This document shows, in pieces, positions 1-9,500 of a DNA stretch of 64,000 nt (positions within the stretch are counted from its first letter, which is position 1; each line of letters begins with the position of its first letter). The DNA comes from Aquificota bacterium (GTDB lineage Bacteria > Aquificota > Aquificia > Aquificales > Aquificaceae): positions 806,001-870,000 of the forward strand of contig CP076324.1 of assembly GCA_018771605.1 (NCBI GenBank), written 5' to 3'. The position numbers and the translations under genes were made by a program. Under the pieces are notes generated by a model. The model was not told the origin of the DNA, did not search any database, and saw only the letters and a list, made by a program, of their open reading frames with translations.

Positions 1-897
1 GACGAAGAAAGGATAAAAAGCATACTAAAGAGGGAGGGCTTTAAGGGAGAGCTGGAGGTGGTTCATGCACCAGAGGTCATCCAGATGAACGAGCCACCTT
101 CCAACGTTTTAAAGAAAAAACAATCTTCCCTTTTTGTGGCTGGAAAGCTTGTAAGGGACGGGCTTGCCGATGGCTTGGTCTCCGCCGGAAATACGGGCGC
201 AGTGCTTACAGTGGGTAAGTTTGTCATAGGGTCTATTGAGGACCTTGAGCGCCCGGCCATTGGTGTGGCACTTCCAAACCCAAAGGGAAGAACTGTGCTT
301 ATTGATGTAGGTGCCAACGTGGACTGTAAGCCAAGGCATCTATTGCATTTTGCCGTAATAGGGCATACTTACGCCGAGGAGATACTGGGAATAAAGAATC
401 CAAGGGTGGGAATCCTTAGCATAGGAGAGGAGGAAGGCAAGGGCAACGAGCTTGTAAAGGAAACCTATCCCCTTTTGAAGGCAAGCAAGCTAAACTTTAA
501 GGGAAATGCGGAGGGAAGGGACATATACGCGGGCACCTTTGACGTTATAGTATGCGATGGCTTTGTGGGCAATGTTATACTAAAGGCAAGTGAAAGCCTT
601 GGCTTTGCTGTGCTTCAGATGATAAAGGAGGAGGTGCAAAAGAGCCTTTTGGCAAAGATAGGGGCCTTGCTCATGAGGCCTGCCTTGAACAACTTCAAGA
701 AGAAGGCAGACTTTACCGAGTATGGTGGCATACCCCTCCTTGGTGCCAAAAAGCCAGTCATAATAACCCATGGAAGGGCAAACGCCAAGGCCATAAAGAA
801 TGCCATAAGGGTGGCCAACGAGTTTTTAACCCATCACTTCAACGAAAGGCTTTCTGAAAACCTTAAAAGATTATTGCCTCAAGAGGTAAAGGTCTGA
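1..897 (+). CDS. plsX: Phosphate acyltransferase PlsX, 5' end cut off
   Basis: PlsX converts acyl-ACP and phosphate to acyl-phosphate, the donor for the first glycerol-3-phosphate acylation in phospholipid synthesis. The frame is open from the first base of the window, so the N-terminus lies outside; 298 residues are visible. The family signature SAGNTGAVL and the segment around DVGANVDCKPRHL are clear, as is the C-terminal GGIPLLGAKKPV block. Its TGA overlaps the ATG of fabH (TGATG), so the two are translationally coupled. The plsX-fabH pair is a common bacterial lipid operon. Identification is secure; only the start is missing. Confidence 0.96.
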   Translation, partial: DEERIKSILKREGFKGELEVVHAPEVIQMNEPPSNVLKKKQSSLFVAGKLVRDGLADGLVSAGNTGAVLTVGKFVIGSIEDLERPAIGVALPNPKGRTVLIDVGANVDCKPRHLLHFAVIGHTYAEEILGIKNPRVGILSIGEEEGKGNELVKETYPLLKASKLNFKGNAEGRDIYAGTFDVIVCDGFVGNVILKASESLGFAVLQMIKEEVQKSLLAKIGALLMRPALNNFKKKADFTEYGGIPLLGAKKPVIITHGRANAKAIKNAIRVANEFLTHHFNERLSENLKRLLPQEVKV

Positions 898-1823
898 TGG
901 GTATAAGCATAAAGGGTATGGGCCATTACACTCCAGAAAACCTTTTGACCAACTTTGACCTTGAGAAGATGGTGGATACATCCGACGAGTGGATAACCAC
1001 AAGGACCGGCATAAAGGAAAGAAGGATAGCAAAGGAAGAAAGCCTTGTTGATATGGCATACAGGGCAAGCCTTAGAGCCTTAGAGGATGCGAGCCTCTCC
1101 GTAGAGGATATTGATGTTATAATCCTTGCCACCCTCACGCCAGACCTTGGCTTTCCAGCCAGCGCATGCCTTTTGCAGGCAAGGCTTGGATGCCACAAGG
1201 CCTATGCCTTTGATATATCTGCCGCCTGTAGCGGATTTTTGTATGGCCTTGAGATAGCCAGCGCCCTACTAAGTTCTGGAAAGGCAAAAAACATCCTTTT
1301 GGTGGGCGCTGAAAAGCTATCTCAGATAGTAAACTGGACGGACAGGGCCACATGCGTCCTCTTTGGAGATGGTGCGGGTGCGGTGGTTCTCTCCTCCGAA
1401 GGGGAAGGGGAGCTTTTGGCGTCGGTCATGAGGTCTGACGGCAACTATTGGGAGATACTGTACGCCGAAAGGTGTGGCTATATAAACATGAAAGGAAAGG
1501 AGCTTTTTAAGCTGGCCGTGAGGGCCATGGCCGATGTATGTGAAGAAGTTATGCAAAGGGCTGGAGTTTCCAAAGAAGACATAGATTTGGTAGTTCCACA
1601 TCAGGCAAACATAAGGATCATGCAGGCCTTGGCCGAAAGGCTTGGTATTCCTATGGAAAAGGTCTATTCAAACATACACAAGTATGGAAATACGAGCGCC
1701 GCATCCATACCCATAGCCCTGTGCGAGGCCAAAGAGGAGGGAAGGCTAAAAAGGGGTAATATGGTCCTCCTTACTGCCATGGGTGGTGGCCTCACATGGG
1801 GGGCAAGCCTCTTGAGGTTCTAA
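897..1823 (+). CDS. fabH: 3-oxoacyl-ACP synthase III (KAS III, FabH)
   Basis: FabH condenses acetyl-CoA with malonyl-ACP to start type II fatty-acid synthesis. The protein has 308 residues, slightly shorter than the usual 315-330. The catalytic triad is visible: Cys111 in SAACSGF, His235 in VVPHQANIR and Asn265 in YGNTSAAS. The C-terminal MGGGLTWGASLLRF block is typical. The ATG overlaps the plsX stop codon, and a TTG-started flavoprotein gene follows after one base, so the three genes look like one transcript. Confidence 0.97.
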   Translation: MGISIKGMGHYTPENLLTNFDLEKMVDTSDEWITTRTGIKERRIAKEESLVDMAYRASLRALEDASLSVEDIDVIILATLTPDLGFPASACLLQARLGCHKAYAFDISAACSGFLYGLEIASALLSSGKAKNILLVGAEKLSQIVNWTDRATCVLFGDGAGAVVLSSEGEGELLASVMRSDGNYWEILYAERCGYINMKGKELFKLAVRAMADVCEEVMQRAGVSKEDIDLVVPHQANIRIMQALAERLGIPMEKVYSNIHKYGNTSAASIPIALCEAKEEGRLKRGNMVLLTAMGGGLTWGASLLRF

Positions 1824-1824
1824 C

Positions 1825-2985
1825 TTGAGGTATGATGCTATAGTCGTAGGAGGAGGTCCGGCTGGGGCCTCTACAGCCTACCACCTCTCAAAGAAAGGCC
1901 TTAAAGTCCTTCTTGTGGAAAAGGAAAGGCTTCCAAGGTTTAAGCTTTGCGCCGGCTGTCTTTCTGCCAGAGCCTTAAAACTTCTTCCAGAAGGCTATGA
2001 GAAGCTTTTGATAAACAGAATAAGGGTTGGAAGGCTTGGCTATAGGGGGCTTGAAGAGTATAAACTGGAGGCGGGCAAAGAAATAGCCTACATAGTGGAC
2101 AGAAGGGATTTTGACCACTTCCTTGTAGAAAAGGCCCTTGAGGCTGGTGCGGACCTCTTGCAGGCAAGCTTTTTAGGCTTTGAGAAGGAAGGACAAGGCT
2201 ACAGAGTTTATACTTCTTCTGGAAGTGTTCTTTCGGACTTTATAGTGGGTGCAGATGGAGCCAATTCAAAAACGGCGGATATTTTGGGCTTTGGGAAAAG
2301 AAGGGCCTTCAAAAGCCTTGAGTTTTTTACAGAAGGAGACCTAAAGGAGGAGGTGCTTATAGAGATAGGCTGGGTAAGCAGGGGCTACCTTTGGGTCTTC
2401 CCTCACGGTGATGGCATAAGCGTGGGCATTGCCACCACGGGCAAAGAAGACCTTTTGAAAATACTAAGAGAGTATTCAAATAAAAAAGGCATAAAGTTTA
2501 TCCATCCGAAGGGTTGGCACATACCCTTTCCAGAAGGGGACCTAAGGCTTGGAAGGGATAGGGTGTTGCTTGTGGGAGACTCGGCAAGCATGACAGACCC
2601 ACTTTTGGGAGAAGGCATATACTACGCCCTTTGGGCGGGAAGGCTTGCCTCGGAGGCAATAGTCAAAAGCCCGCAGGAGCCTCTAAAGGCCTACAGAGAG
2701 CTTTTAAGGCCTCTAAAAGAAGAGCTTCTGAGTGCTGGAAAGATAGCCAAGCTTGCCTACAGGTTCCAATATGTGGCGTATAAAATGGGAAGGGATTATG
2801 CCTTGAAAAACTTTTACAGGGTGCTTTTAGGAGAAAAAAGCTATGGAGAGCTTTACCTTAAAGGATTGTTTGAATTTTTAAAACACTTGACCATAGAGAG
2901 CTTTAAGAGTATACTTAACCCACATGAGGGGAGGAATAGTAGGGGTATTTTTAGTCGGAAGTTTGGCCTTGGCAGGAACGGATAG
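1825..2985 (+). CDS. Geranylgeranyl reductase family FAD-dependent oxidoreductase
   Basis: A 386-residue flavoprotein of the geranylgeranyl-reductase/FixC type, which reduces double bonds in isoprenoid chains. Residues 7-16 (VVGGGPAGAS) form the FAD-binding GxGxxG motif. FKLCAGCLS at about 40-50 matches the family's Cys/Gly-rich block. GDSASMTDPLLGEGIYYA at about 250-268 is the second FAD motif. The likely start is TTG, one base after the fabH stop. The substrate cannot be told from sequence; in a thermophile it could be the menaquinone side chain or another prenyl lipid (inference). Its 3' end overlaps the next gene by 62 nt, which is long for a real overlap. Confidence 0.85.
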   Translation: MRYDAIVVGGGPAGASTAYHLSKKGLKVLLVEKERLPRFKLCAGCLSARALKLLPEGYEKLLINRIRVGRLGYRGLEEYKLEAGKEIAYIVDRRDFDHFLVEKALEAGADLLQASFLGFEKEGQGYRVYTSSGSVLSDFIVGADGANSKTADILGFGKRRAFKSLEFFTEGDLKEEVLIEIGWVSRGYLWVFPHGDGISVGIATTGKEDLLKILREYSNKKGIKFIHPKGWHIPFPEGDLRLGRDRVLLVGDSASMTDPLLGEGIYYALWAGRLASEAIVKSPQEPLKAYRELLRPLKEELLSAGKIAKLAYRFQYVAYKMGRDYALKNFYRVLLGEKSYGELYLKGLFEFLKHLTIESFKSILNPHEGRNSRGIFSRKFGLGRNG

Positions 2986-3436
2986 CATAGTTCTTACAGC
3001 CCTCACCTACATGGAGAGGCCTTACCAGTTTGGCGCCAATGAACTTTACCGAATGGACTGTTCCGCCTTTGTAAAAAGGGTGTTTGAGGTAAACGGTATA
3101 AGCCTTCCGAGAAGCACGGCAGAACAAGCCCAAGTGGGAGTTCCAGTAAGCCTTGATGAGATAAGGCCGGGAGACCTACTGTTTTTTAGCACATACAGGC
3201 CGGGGCCTTCCCATGTGGGTATATACATTGGCAACGGTAAGATGGTCCATGCCAGCGAAAGCAGGGGAATAACCATAGATAGGATAGATGACCCCTATTG
3301 GCAGAGAAGGTTTCTCTTTGCAAGGAGGGTAGATAAGAGGCCCGTTGTGGCCAAAGCAGTGAAAGTGGATAGAGGTAGGGAAGACAAGGGCCGTGATGAG
3401 ATAGCAGAGCTTATTCTTATACTTTCCAACCGTTGA
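2924..3436 (+). CDS. NlpC/P60 family cell-wall hydrolase
   Basis: A 170-residue secreted peptidase of the NlpC/P60 family, which cuts peptide cross-links in peptidoglycan. Residues 1-18 form a hydrophobic signal peptide (IVGVFLVGSLALA) with a probable cleavage site after Ala17 or Gly18. The catalytic Cys46 lies in RMDCSAFV. His97 (PSHVGIYIG) and His109 (MVHASES) follow in the expected order. The C-terminal 40 residues are charged and unassigned. The ATG lies inside the preceding flavoprotein gene; no later start keeps the signal peptide. The gene converges on ubiD with a 9-nt gap and no obvious terminator. Confidence 0.88.
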   Translation: MRGGIVGVFLVGSLALAGTDSIVLTALTYMERPYQFGANELYRMDCSAFVKRVFEVNGISLPRSTAEQAQVGVPVSLDEIRPGDLLFFSTYRPGPSHVGIYIGNGKMVHASESRGITIDRIDDPYWQRRFLFARRVDKRPVVAKAVKVDRGREDKGRDEIAELILILSNR

Positions 3437-3445
3437 GGGAAAGCC

Positions 3446-4900
3446 TCACTTTATCCTTAGCTTCTCCCATATCCTATCTATCTTTTCTTTTACTTCCTTT
3501 GACATCTCTATCACCTTTGGCCATTCCCTTGTGTAGCCCTCTTCCTTCCACTTGGTTGTAGCATCTATTATCATCTTTCCACCAAAGCCTACCTGATTGG
3601 TGCTGTGGTCCAAAACGTCTATAGGGCCTTTCAATATAAGCACATCCCTTGATGGGTCCACATTATTGCCCCAGGCCCAAAGCACCTGCCCAAAGTCATG
3701 AACGTCTATGTCTTCGTCAAAGACCACTATATGCTTTGTGAGGGACATAAGGCCAAGGCCCAAAAGGCCATAGGCTACCTTAAAGGCATGCCCTGGATAG
3801 CGTTTCTTTATGGATACAAAGCAGAAGTTGTGGAAACAGCCTTCGGCGGGCAGGTGGTAATCTACCACCTCAGGCAGGTTGAACTTTATAAGGGGCAAAA
3901 ATATCCTCTCCGTTGCCCAGCCTATGTATTTGTCCTCTTGTGGTGGTCTTCCCACTATGGTGGTAAGGTATATAGGATTGTTTCTGTAAAGGATGGCCGT
4001 TACGTGCATCTTAGGATACTTGTCCACAGGCGTATAAAAGCCCGTGTGGTCCCCAAAGGGACCTTCATCTATCAGAGGCTCTTCTGGGTCCACATAGCCT
4101 TCTATCACTATCTCCGCATGGGCTGGATATTCAAGGTCAACGGTTATACCCTTTATGAGTTCTACACCCTCCTCCCTTATGAGGCCTGCAAAGAGGTATT
4201 CATCCACCTCCGGTGGCAAAGGTGCAGAGGCCACATAGGAAAGCACAGGGTCTCCACCTATGGCAATGGCCACCTCAAGCTTTTTCCTTAACCTTTTTGC
4301 CTTCCAGTAGTGATGGTTTCCATCCTTGTGTATCTGCCAATGCATGGCCAGTTCGGTAGAAGATAGCACCTGAAGGCGGTATAGGCCCACGTTCCTTATT
4401 CCGCTTTCTGGGTCCTTTGTGATAACCTGGCCAAAGGTTATATACCTTCCGCCATCCTCTGGCCAGCATTGGAGTATGGGAAACTCAAAAAGGTCAATCC
4501 TTTCCCTTTTTACATTCTCCCTTATGGGACCATCCTTTACAACCTTTGGCAAGGCATCGTTTAACTTTTTTAGCTCTGGCAGTCTTTTTAGCTTGTCAAG
4601 GAAGGTATGAGGGATCTCTGGCCTCAAGAGTTTGTATAGCTTCCAGCCTATATCCTCAAGCCTTTCATAGCCAAGGGCAAGCTTTATCCTTTTTTCAGAA
4701 CCCAAAAGGTTGGTAAGCACTGGAATAGAGTAGCCTTTTGGCCTCTCAAAGAGTAAGGCCTTTCCACCACCGGGAAGCTTACAAACCCTGTCTGTCACCT
4801 CCGTTATCTCAAGTATGGGAGAAAGTTCTTCTTCTATCCTTATAAGTTCTCCTTCCTTTTCAAGCCTTTTTATAAAGTCTCTAAGGTCCTTGTAAGGCAT
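3446..4900 (-). CDS. UbiD family decarboxylase
   Basis: A 484-residue UbiD-type decarboxylase, an enzyme using prenylated FMN. In quinone-making bacteria such enzymes remove the ring carboxylate during ubiquinone or menaquinone synthesis. Family blocks include PVLTNLLGSEKRI, EDGGRYITFGQVITKDP, FGDHTGFYTPV and GNNVDPSRDV; the length is normal for UbiD/MenI-type proteins. The start has a good SD (GGAGGAG, 3 nt before ATG), placed inside the end of the upstream gene (20-nt overlap). An Aquificaceae member would be expected to use it for menaquinone (futalosine-type) synthesis; that assignment is inference. No prenyltransferase (UbiX) gene is nearby. Confidence 0.88.
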   Translation of the reverse strand: MPYKDLRDFIKRLEKEGELIRIEEELSPILEITEVTDRVCKLPGGGKALLFERPKGYSIPVLTNLLGSEKRIKLALGYERLEDIGWKLYKLLRPEIPHTFLDKLKRLPELKKLNDALPKVVKDGPIRENVKRERIDLFEFPILQCWPEDGGRYITFGQVITKDPESGIRNVGLYRLQVLSSTELAMHWQIHKDGNHHYWKAKRLRKKLEVAIAIGGDPVLSYVASAPLPPEVDEYLFAGLIREEGVELIKGITVDLEYPAHAEIVIEGYVDPEEPLIDEGPFGDHTGFYTPVDKYPKMHVTAILYRNNPIYLTTIVGRPPQEDKYIGWATERIFLPLIKFNLPEVVDYHLPAEGCFHNFCFVSIKKRYPGHAFKVAYGLLGLGLMSLTKHIVVFDEDIDVHDFGQVLWAWGNNVDPSRDVLILKGPIDVLDHSTNQVGFGGKMIIDATTKWKEEGYTREWPKVIEMSKEVKEKIDRIWEKLRIK

Positions 4901-5402
4901 CTTCTCCTCCTTCCATAAGGCAAAGGTCTTCCCTACACCTTACCGCTGGCGCTTTGCTGATTTTCTTTGAGACATCAAAAAGCAGTTCTCTTATAGAATT
5001 TCTCAAAGATTGGCGAAGCTCATACAGCTCTTTTAGCTTTTTAGAAAGCTTCTTTGCAGTTCCCTCTTTTCCTTGCGCCAAGGCGCAGTCCATCCTTCTT
5101 ATTACCTTCTCCGCAGACTCATCGCAATGCACCAAAGCCATAGAAAGATGTTTTAGAACACACCAAAGGCTCTCTATCTTGCTCCTGAACTCTCCACCAC
5201 CTTCCCCCGATAGATCAAGAATGGAGAAAAGAAGGTTTCCTACAGTTTTTCTCCTGTTCCTTAATTCATCTATGTATGCCACAAGGTCTTCAAGCTTTGT
5301 CTCTCCTTCCAACTCCATAAGGTGCTGTTCCGCATGGGCAAGATGGGCTATCAGATATATCATCTCCTCCACCAAAGCCTCTTCCCAAAGGCCTTTTTCC
5401 AT
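4881..5402 (-). CDS. Conserved-looking helical protein of unknown function
   Basis: A 173-residue, almost entirely helical, soluble protein that I do not recognise. The N-terminal half has HLAHAEQHLMELE, and the middle has LRNRRKTVGNLLFSIL and LVHCDESAEKVIRRMD. The C-terminus has two cysteines close together (VRCREDLCLMEGGE). The arrangement of paired long helices recalls PhoU-like or hemerythrin-like bundles, but no signature is present. I chose the inner ATG because TAATAT lies 8 nt before it; an upstream ATG would add 9 residues (MYFALILSF). The gene overlaps the ubiD start by 20 nt, so the two are probably co-transcribed. Confidence 0.6.
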   Translation of the reverse strand: MEKGLWEEALVEEMIYLIAHLAHAEQHLMELEGETKLEDLVAYIDELRNRRKTVGNLLFSILDLSGEGGGEFRSKIESLWCVLKHLSMALVHCDESAEKVIRRMDCALAQGKEGTAKKLSKKLKELYELRQSLRNSIRELLFDVSKKISKAPAVRCREDLCLMEGGEDALQGP

Positions 5403-5490
5403 AAAGGATAATATTAATGCAAAATACATACGTTGGCTATCGCATTTATTTTGAGAAAAAGCATACCTTTGGCGAGAAGTTTATCCTTTG

Positions 5491-5562
5491 TAGGAGCAGG
5501 TTCAAAACCTACCCCCGATTATTGGACAGATCTTGGACCCGAGGGCAAGCTTGAAACCCGCC
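5491..5562. repeat. Two REP-like imperfect palindromes
   Basis: Two short GC-rich inverted sequences lie about 50 bp apart. In the first, AGGTT (5498-5502) pairs with AACCT (5506-5510), with outer partial pairing. In the second, GGGCAAGCTTGAAACCCGCC is an imperfect palindrome. Both resemble the GGCGGG/CCCGCC hairpins at 34891 and 62063. They may be decayed copies of a dispersed intergenic repeat. Confidence 0.4.
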
Positions 5563-5604
5563 ACTACATTTGGAAAATCAACGCGCCAGAAGCTTACGGG
5601 CTTT

Positions 5605-5621
5605 AATTTCTCACCCAGCGT
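5605..5621 (+). repeat. Solitary copy of the IS terminal inverted repeat
   Basis: AATTTCTCACCCAGCGT is identical, in reverse complement, to the left inverted repeat of the IS at 36557-37522. No partner repeat or transposase is nearby. The last T is also the first base of the TATAAT at 5621-5626, so the IS end contributes to the apparent promoter of the following gene. Confidence 0.75.
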
Positions 5622-5646
5622 ATAATATGGAATACAATAATAGCTT

Positions 5647-5970
5647 ATGAAAGTGAAGCAAAGACCAAGAAGTAAGGATTTGGAACACATTATAAAAACC
5701 TTAAGAAAACACCTTAGGTATTTAAGGAAGGAATATGGAGTTAAAAGCTTGGCCATATTTGGTTCTTATGCCAGAGGAGAACATAAAGAAAGTAGTGATG
5801 TGGATATACTGGTAGAGTTTAGCAAGCCAATAGGACTAAAATTCATAAGTTTGGCGGACTATCTGGAAAAAATATTGGGGAAAAGAGTGGACCTTCTTAC
5901 ACCCAACGCCCTCAAACAGGTGCCTGAAGTTTGGAAGAAAGTGAAGGAGGATTTGATACCTGTAATATAA
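5647..5970 (+). CDS. MNT-type minimal nucleotidyltransferase (orphan)
   Basis: A 107-residue protein of the MNT/MntA minimal nucleotidyltransferase family (DNA polymerase beta superfamily). The motif GSYARGEHKESSDVDILVEF, about residues 38-57, carries the GSxxRG signature and the metal-binding DxD. Members usually act as the AMPylating antitoxin of a HEPN toxin (HEPN/MNT systems). No HEPN gene lies upstream or downstream here; the next gene encodes a nuclease lipoprotein. It may be an orphan antitoxin or a remnant. A TATAAT 20 nt upstream, partly formed by an IS end, is the likely promoter. Confidence 0.85.
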   Translation: MKVKQRPRSKDLEHIIKTLRKHLRYLRKEYGVKSLAIFGSYARGEHKESSDVDILVEFSKPIGLKFISLADYLEKILGKRVDLLTPNALKQVPEVWKKVKEDLIPVI

Positions 5971-5978
5971 TAATCTCC

Positions 5979-6527
5979 ATGAGATTAAAGGTCCTTCTAT
6001 TTTTCTTACTTGCCTTTCTTATCTCATGTTCTAAATCCAACTATGCACATGTAGAAAAAGCACCTTCAAACATACCATCCAACACCACACCTTGCACGGT
6101 GGTCCGTGTGGTGGATGGAGATACATTCCATTGCACCTTATCCAATGGAGAAGAGGTTAAGGTAAGGCTTATAGGAGTGGATACGCCAGAAAGCGCAGAC
6201 AATCCAAAGGCCAGAAGAGATTCGGAGAGGACTGGGCGCTCCTTGGAAGAGATCATAAAAATGGGTAGGCAGGCCAAGGAATTTACAAAAAGCCTTCTCC
6301 CAAAGGGTGAAAAGGTGTATTTGGAGTTTGACGTGCAGAAGACGGATAAATACGGAAGGCTTTTGGCCTACGTGTGGCTATCCGATGGTAGGATGCTAAA
6401 CGAAGTTTTGATAAGGGAAGGCTATGCACAGGTCTATACCATACCACCCAACGTGAAGTATCAAGAAAGGTTTTTGGAGGCCCAAAGGTATGCAAGGGAA
6501 AACAGAAAGGGCCTGTGGGGACAATAA
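5979..6527 (+). CDS. Thermonuclease-like (SNase) lipoprotein
   Basis: A 182-residue staphylococcal-nuclease-fold protein. The start is the ATG that gives a lipoprotein signal, MRLKVLLFFLLAFLISC, with the lipobox cysteine at residue 17. The SNase domain spans about 45-180. VVDGDTFHC, VRLIGVDTPES and DKYGRLLAYVWL contain the conserved Asp, Arg and Glu catalytic positions, and the C-terminal RENRKGLWG is typical. It probably cleaves nucleic acids outside the inner membrane while tethered to it. It starts 8 nt after the MNT gene, but a functional link is not evident. Confidence 0.92.
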   Translation: MRLKVLLFFLLAFLISCSKSNYAHVEKAPSNIPSNTTPCTVVRVVDGDTFHCTLSNGEEVKVRLIGVDTPESADNPKARRDSERTGRSLEEIIKMGRQAKEFTKSLLPKGEKVYLEFDVQKTDKYGRLLAYVWLSDGRMLNEVLIREGYAQVYTIPPNVKYQERFLEAQRYARENRKGLWGQ

Positions 6528-6599
6528 ATAGTATTTACTTCTAAGGTCCCTATCCTATATTAAAATATTAACCCATTTACTCTTTTGAGAGGTGAAGGA

Positions 6600-9500
6600 A
6601 TGGAGCTTTTGGAATACGACTCCTGCGGTGTAGGCTTTGTATGCAATATAAAAGGAGAAAAAAGCCATCAGATTGTAAGCTGGGGCATTAGGGCCGTTAA
6701 AAACTTAACCCATAGGGGTGCAGTGGGCGGTGATGGCAAAACGGGCGATGGTGCGGGTGTTCTTATAGAGGTTCCAAGAAGATTCTTTGCGGATTTTATA
6801 GATAAGGAAGGGCTTGAGCTTTCCTCCTTGGAGAACCTTGCGGTGGGTGCAGTCTTTCTCTATGAAGATGTGAGACCTCAGATAGAAGAATACATAAGGA
6901 AAAGTCCCTTCTCCTTGGTAGGTTGGAGAGAGGTGCCTGTGGACAAGTCCGCCGTAGGCGAGTCTGCCCTCAAGGTTATGCCCAAAATATTCCACCTTCT
7001 TTTGGACACGGAAAAGTGCGACCCAGAAAGGAGAGAATTGGAGCTTTACATCCTAAGAAGGCGCATAGAAACGGACAAAAAGATAAAGGACAAGGTTTAT
7101 TTTGCTTCCCTCTCTTCTAAGACCTTGGTCTATAAGGGTATGCTTGTGGCACCCCAGCTGGATGTTTTTTATCCAGAGTTAAGGGACGAAAGGATAGAGT
7201 CTTCTTTTTGTCTTTTCCATCAGAGGTATTCCACCAACACCTTCCCCAACTGGAAGCTTGCACAGCCCTTTAGATACTTGGCACATAACGGAGAGATAAA
7301 CACCTTGCTTGGCAATAGAAACTGGATGAGGGCTTTAGAGCATGAACTTCAGCATGAAGTTTTTGGAGATAACATAAAACTTGTAAGGCCTTTGGTCTAT
7401 AATGATGAGAGCGATTCGGCCTCCCTTGATAGAGTTTTTGAACTCCTTTTGCTTGTGGGCTATAGTCCAGAACACGCCATAAACATGCTCATACCACCAG
7501 CATGGGAGGGTATGCCTTGGCTAAGCAAGGAAGTAAGGGACTTTTTTGAATACCAGTCCCTCCTTATGAAGCCTTGGGATGGTCCTGCAAGCATAGCCTT
7601 CACCGACGGCAAAAAGATAGGCGCCCATCTGGACAGGAACGGCCTTAGACCCGCACGGTACGTGCTAACGGAGGATGGCATCCTTGTGCTTGGCTCAGAG
7701 GTTGGGATGGTGGATTTGGAAGATAGAAAGGTCCTAAAGAAGGGTAGGCTTGGGCCTGGGGACACTTTGGTGGTGGACCTCTCAAAGGGCGAGGTAAAGG
7801 AAACAGAGCAGATACTAAAAGAGCTTGCCTCTAAAAAGCCTTATGGAGAGTGGCTTGAAAAGCATTTGGTTAGACTATGGAAGATAGTAAAGGATTACAA
7901 CCTTCCAGAACCAAAGGAGGACCCAGAAAGGATAAGGAAGCTTGTGGCCTTTGGATACACCCAAGAGGAGATAAAGCATGTCTTGACGCCTATGGCGGAA
8001 GAGGGCAAAGAAGTTACCTTCTCCATGGGTGATGATACACCAATCCCACCCCTATCAGAAAAGCCTGTGCTTCTCTTTAGATACTTCAAGCAAAGGTTTG
8101 CCCAAGTTACCAACCCACCCATAGACCCCATAAGGGAAAGGTCTGTCATGTCCCTTAAGATGAACTTGGGACACAAGAGAAACTTCTTAAAGGAAGATGA
8201 AGAACATGCCAAGAGGCTCCAGATAGAAAGCCCCATCCTTTTGCCATACCAGTTTAAGGCCTTGATGGAGCAAAAGGATTTTAAGGTGGCCTGGGTTCCA
8301 ATGACATATCCCAAGGAAAGAAGCTACTGCGTTGTAGAGCTACAAGACTTAGCTGGCGAAAGGAGGATAACGGATATCCTTTATGACGCCATGTATGAGG
8401 GTATAAGCATATGCGACCTCAGACTTGGTGTGGAGATAGTCTGCAGAAGGGTGGAGGAGGCGGTAAGAGAGGGCGCAAACATTGTAGTGCTTTCCGATAG
8501 GAATATATCAAAGCATAGGCTTGCTGTGCCAAGCCTTTTGGCCGTTTCCGCCGTCTTTAAATGGCTATCGGACAGGGGCCTTGCCAACAGGGTCTCCATT
8601 GTGGTAGAAACGGGCGAGGCAAGGGACACACACCATATGGCATGCCTTATAGGCTATGGAGCTTCTGCTATATATCCATACCTTATGTATGAGCTTATAG
8701 GTGAGCTTTGTCAAAAGGGTGAGATAAAGGTGCCTTATGATAAGGCCTTGTTCAACTACAAAAAAGCCTTGGAGGATGGGCTTTTAAAGATAATGTCCAA
8801 GATGGGTATATCCACCCTCAATTCTTATCAAGGTGCCAAAATATTTGATACGGTGTGCCTAAACAGAGACTTTGTGGAGGAGTATTTCCCGGGAACTCCA
8901 ACAACCCTTGAGTCTGATGGCATCTTTGAAATCCAAAACAGCCTTTTGGCAAGGCATGATGCGGCCTATGAGACAGATAGCCCACAGCTTGACTATGGTG
9001 GTGATATGAAGTTTAGGAAGGGGGGCCAATACCACGCCTGGTCTCCTTTTGTGGTAAGGGCTTTGCACAAGTTTTTAGAGACAAAGGATTATAAGGATTA
9101 CAAGGAGTTTTCCCGTATAGCCAACGAAGAGCATCCCACCTTTATAAGGCACCTTTTGGACTACAAGAGGGCAGAAAAGCCTATACCCATAGAAGAAGTA
9201 GAACCCGTAGAGAGCATTCTTAAAAGGTTTGTAACGGGCGGTATGTCCTTGGGAGCTTTGTCTCCCGAGGCTCATGAAGTAATAGCGGAAGCCTGCAACA
9301 GGCTTGGTATGAAGAGCAACTCTGGAGAGGGTGGAGAGGACCCAGCAAGGTATTGGACCATAAAGAACTCCGCCATAAAGCAAGTGGCCTCTGGGCGTTT
9401 TGGTGTAACACCTACCTACTTGGCTTCCGCCAAAGATATTGAGATAAAGATAGCACAAGGTGCAAAGCCTGGAGAGGGTGGCCAACTTCCCGGAAAGAAG

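Larger units (their letters stand above)
5430..5646. other. Intergenic patch with GC palindromes and a solitary IS end
   Basis: Non-coding gap between the helical-protein gene (minus) and the MNT gene (plus). It holds two imperfect GC-rich palindromes (5491-5515 and 5543-5562), a 17-bp copy of the terminal inverted repeat of the IS at 36557-37522, and a TATAAT at 5621-5626. It reads as an old insertion scar that now serves as a promoter region. Confidence 0.6.

Noticed and set aside
3698-4291. A 197-codon open frame on the plus strand.
   Set aside because: It lies wholly antisense to ubiD, has unlikely composition (rich in His, Tyr and Val) and no family features, whereas the minus-strand UbiD motifs are clear.
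5979-6527. SNase lipoprotein and MNT gene as a toxin-antitoxin pair.
   Set aside because: The nuclease has an export signal and would act outside the cytoplasm where the MNT enzyme works; the pairing is probably incidental.
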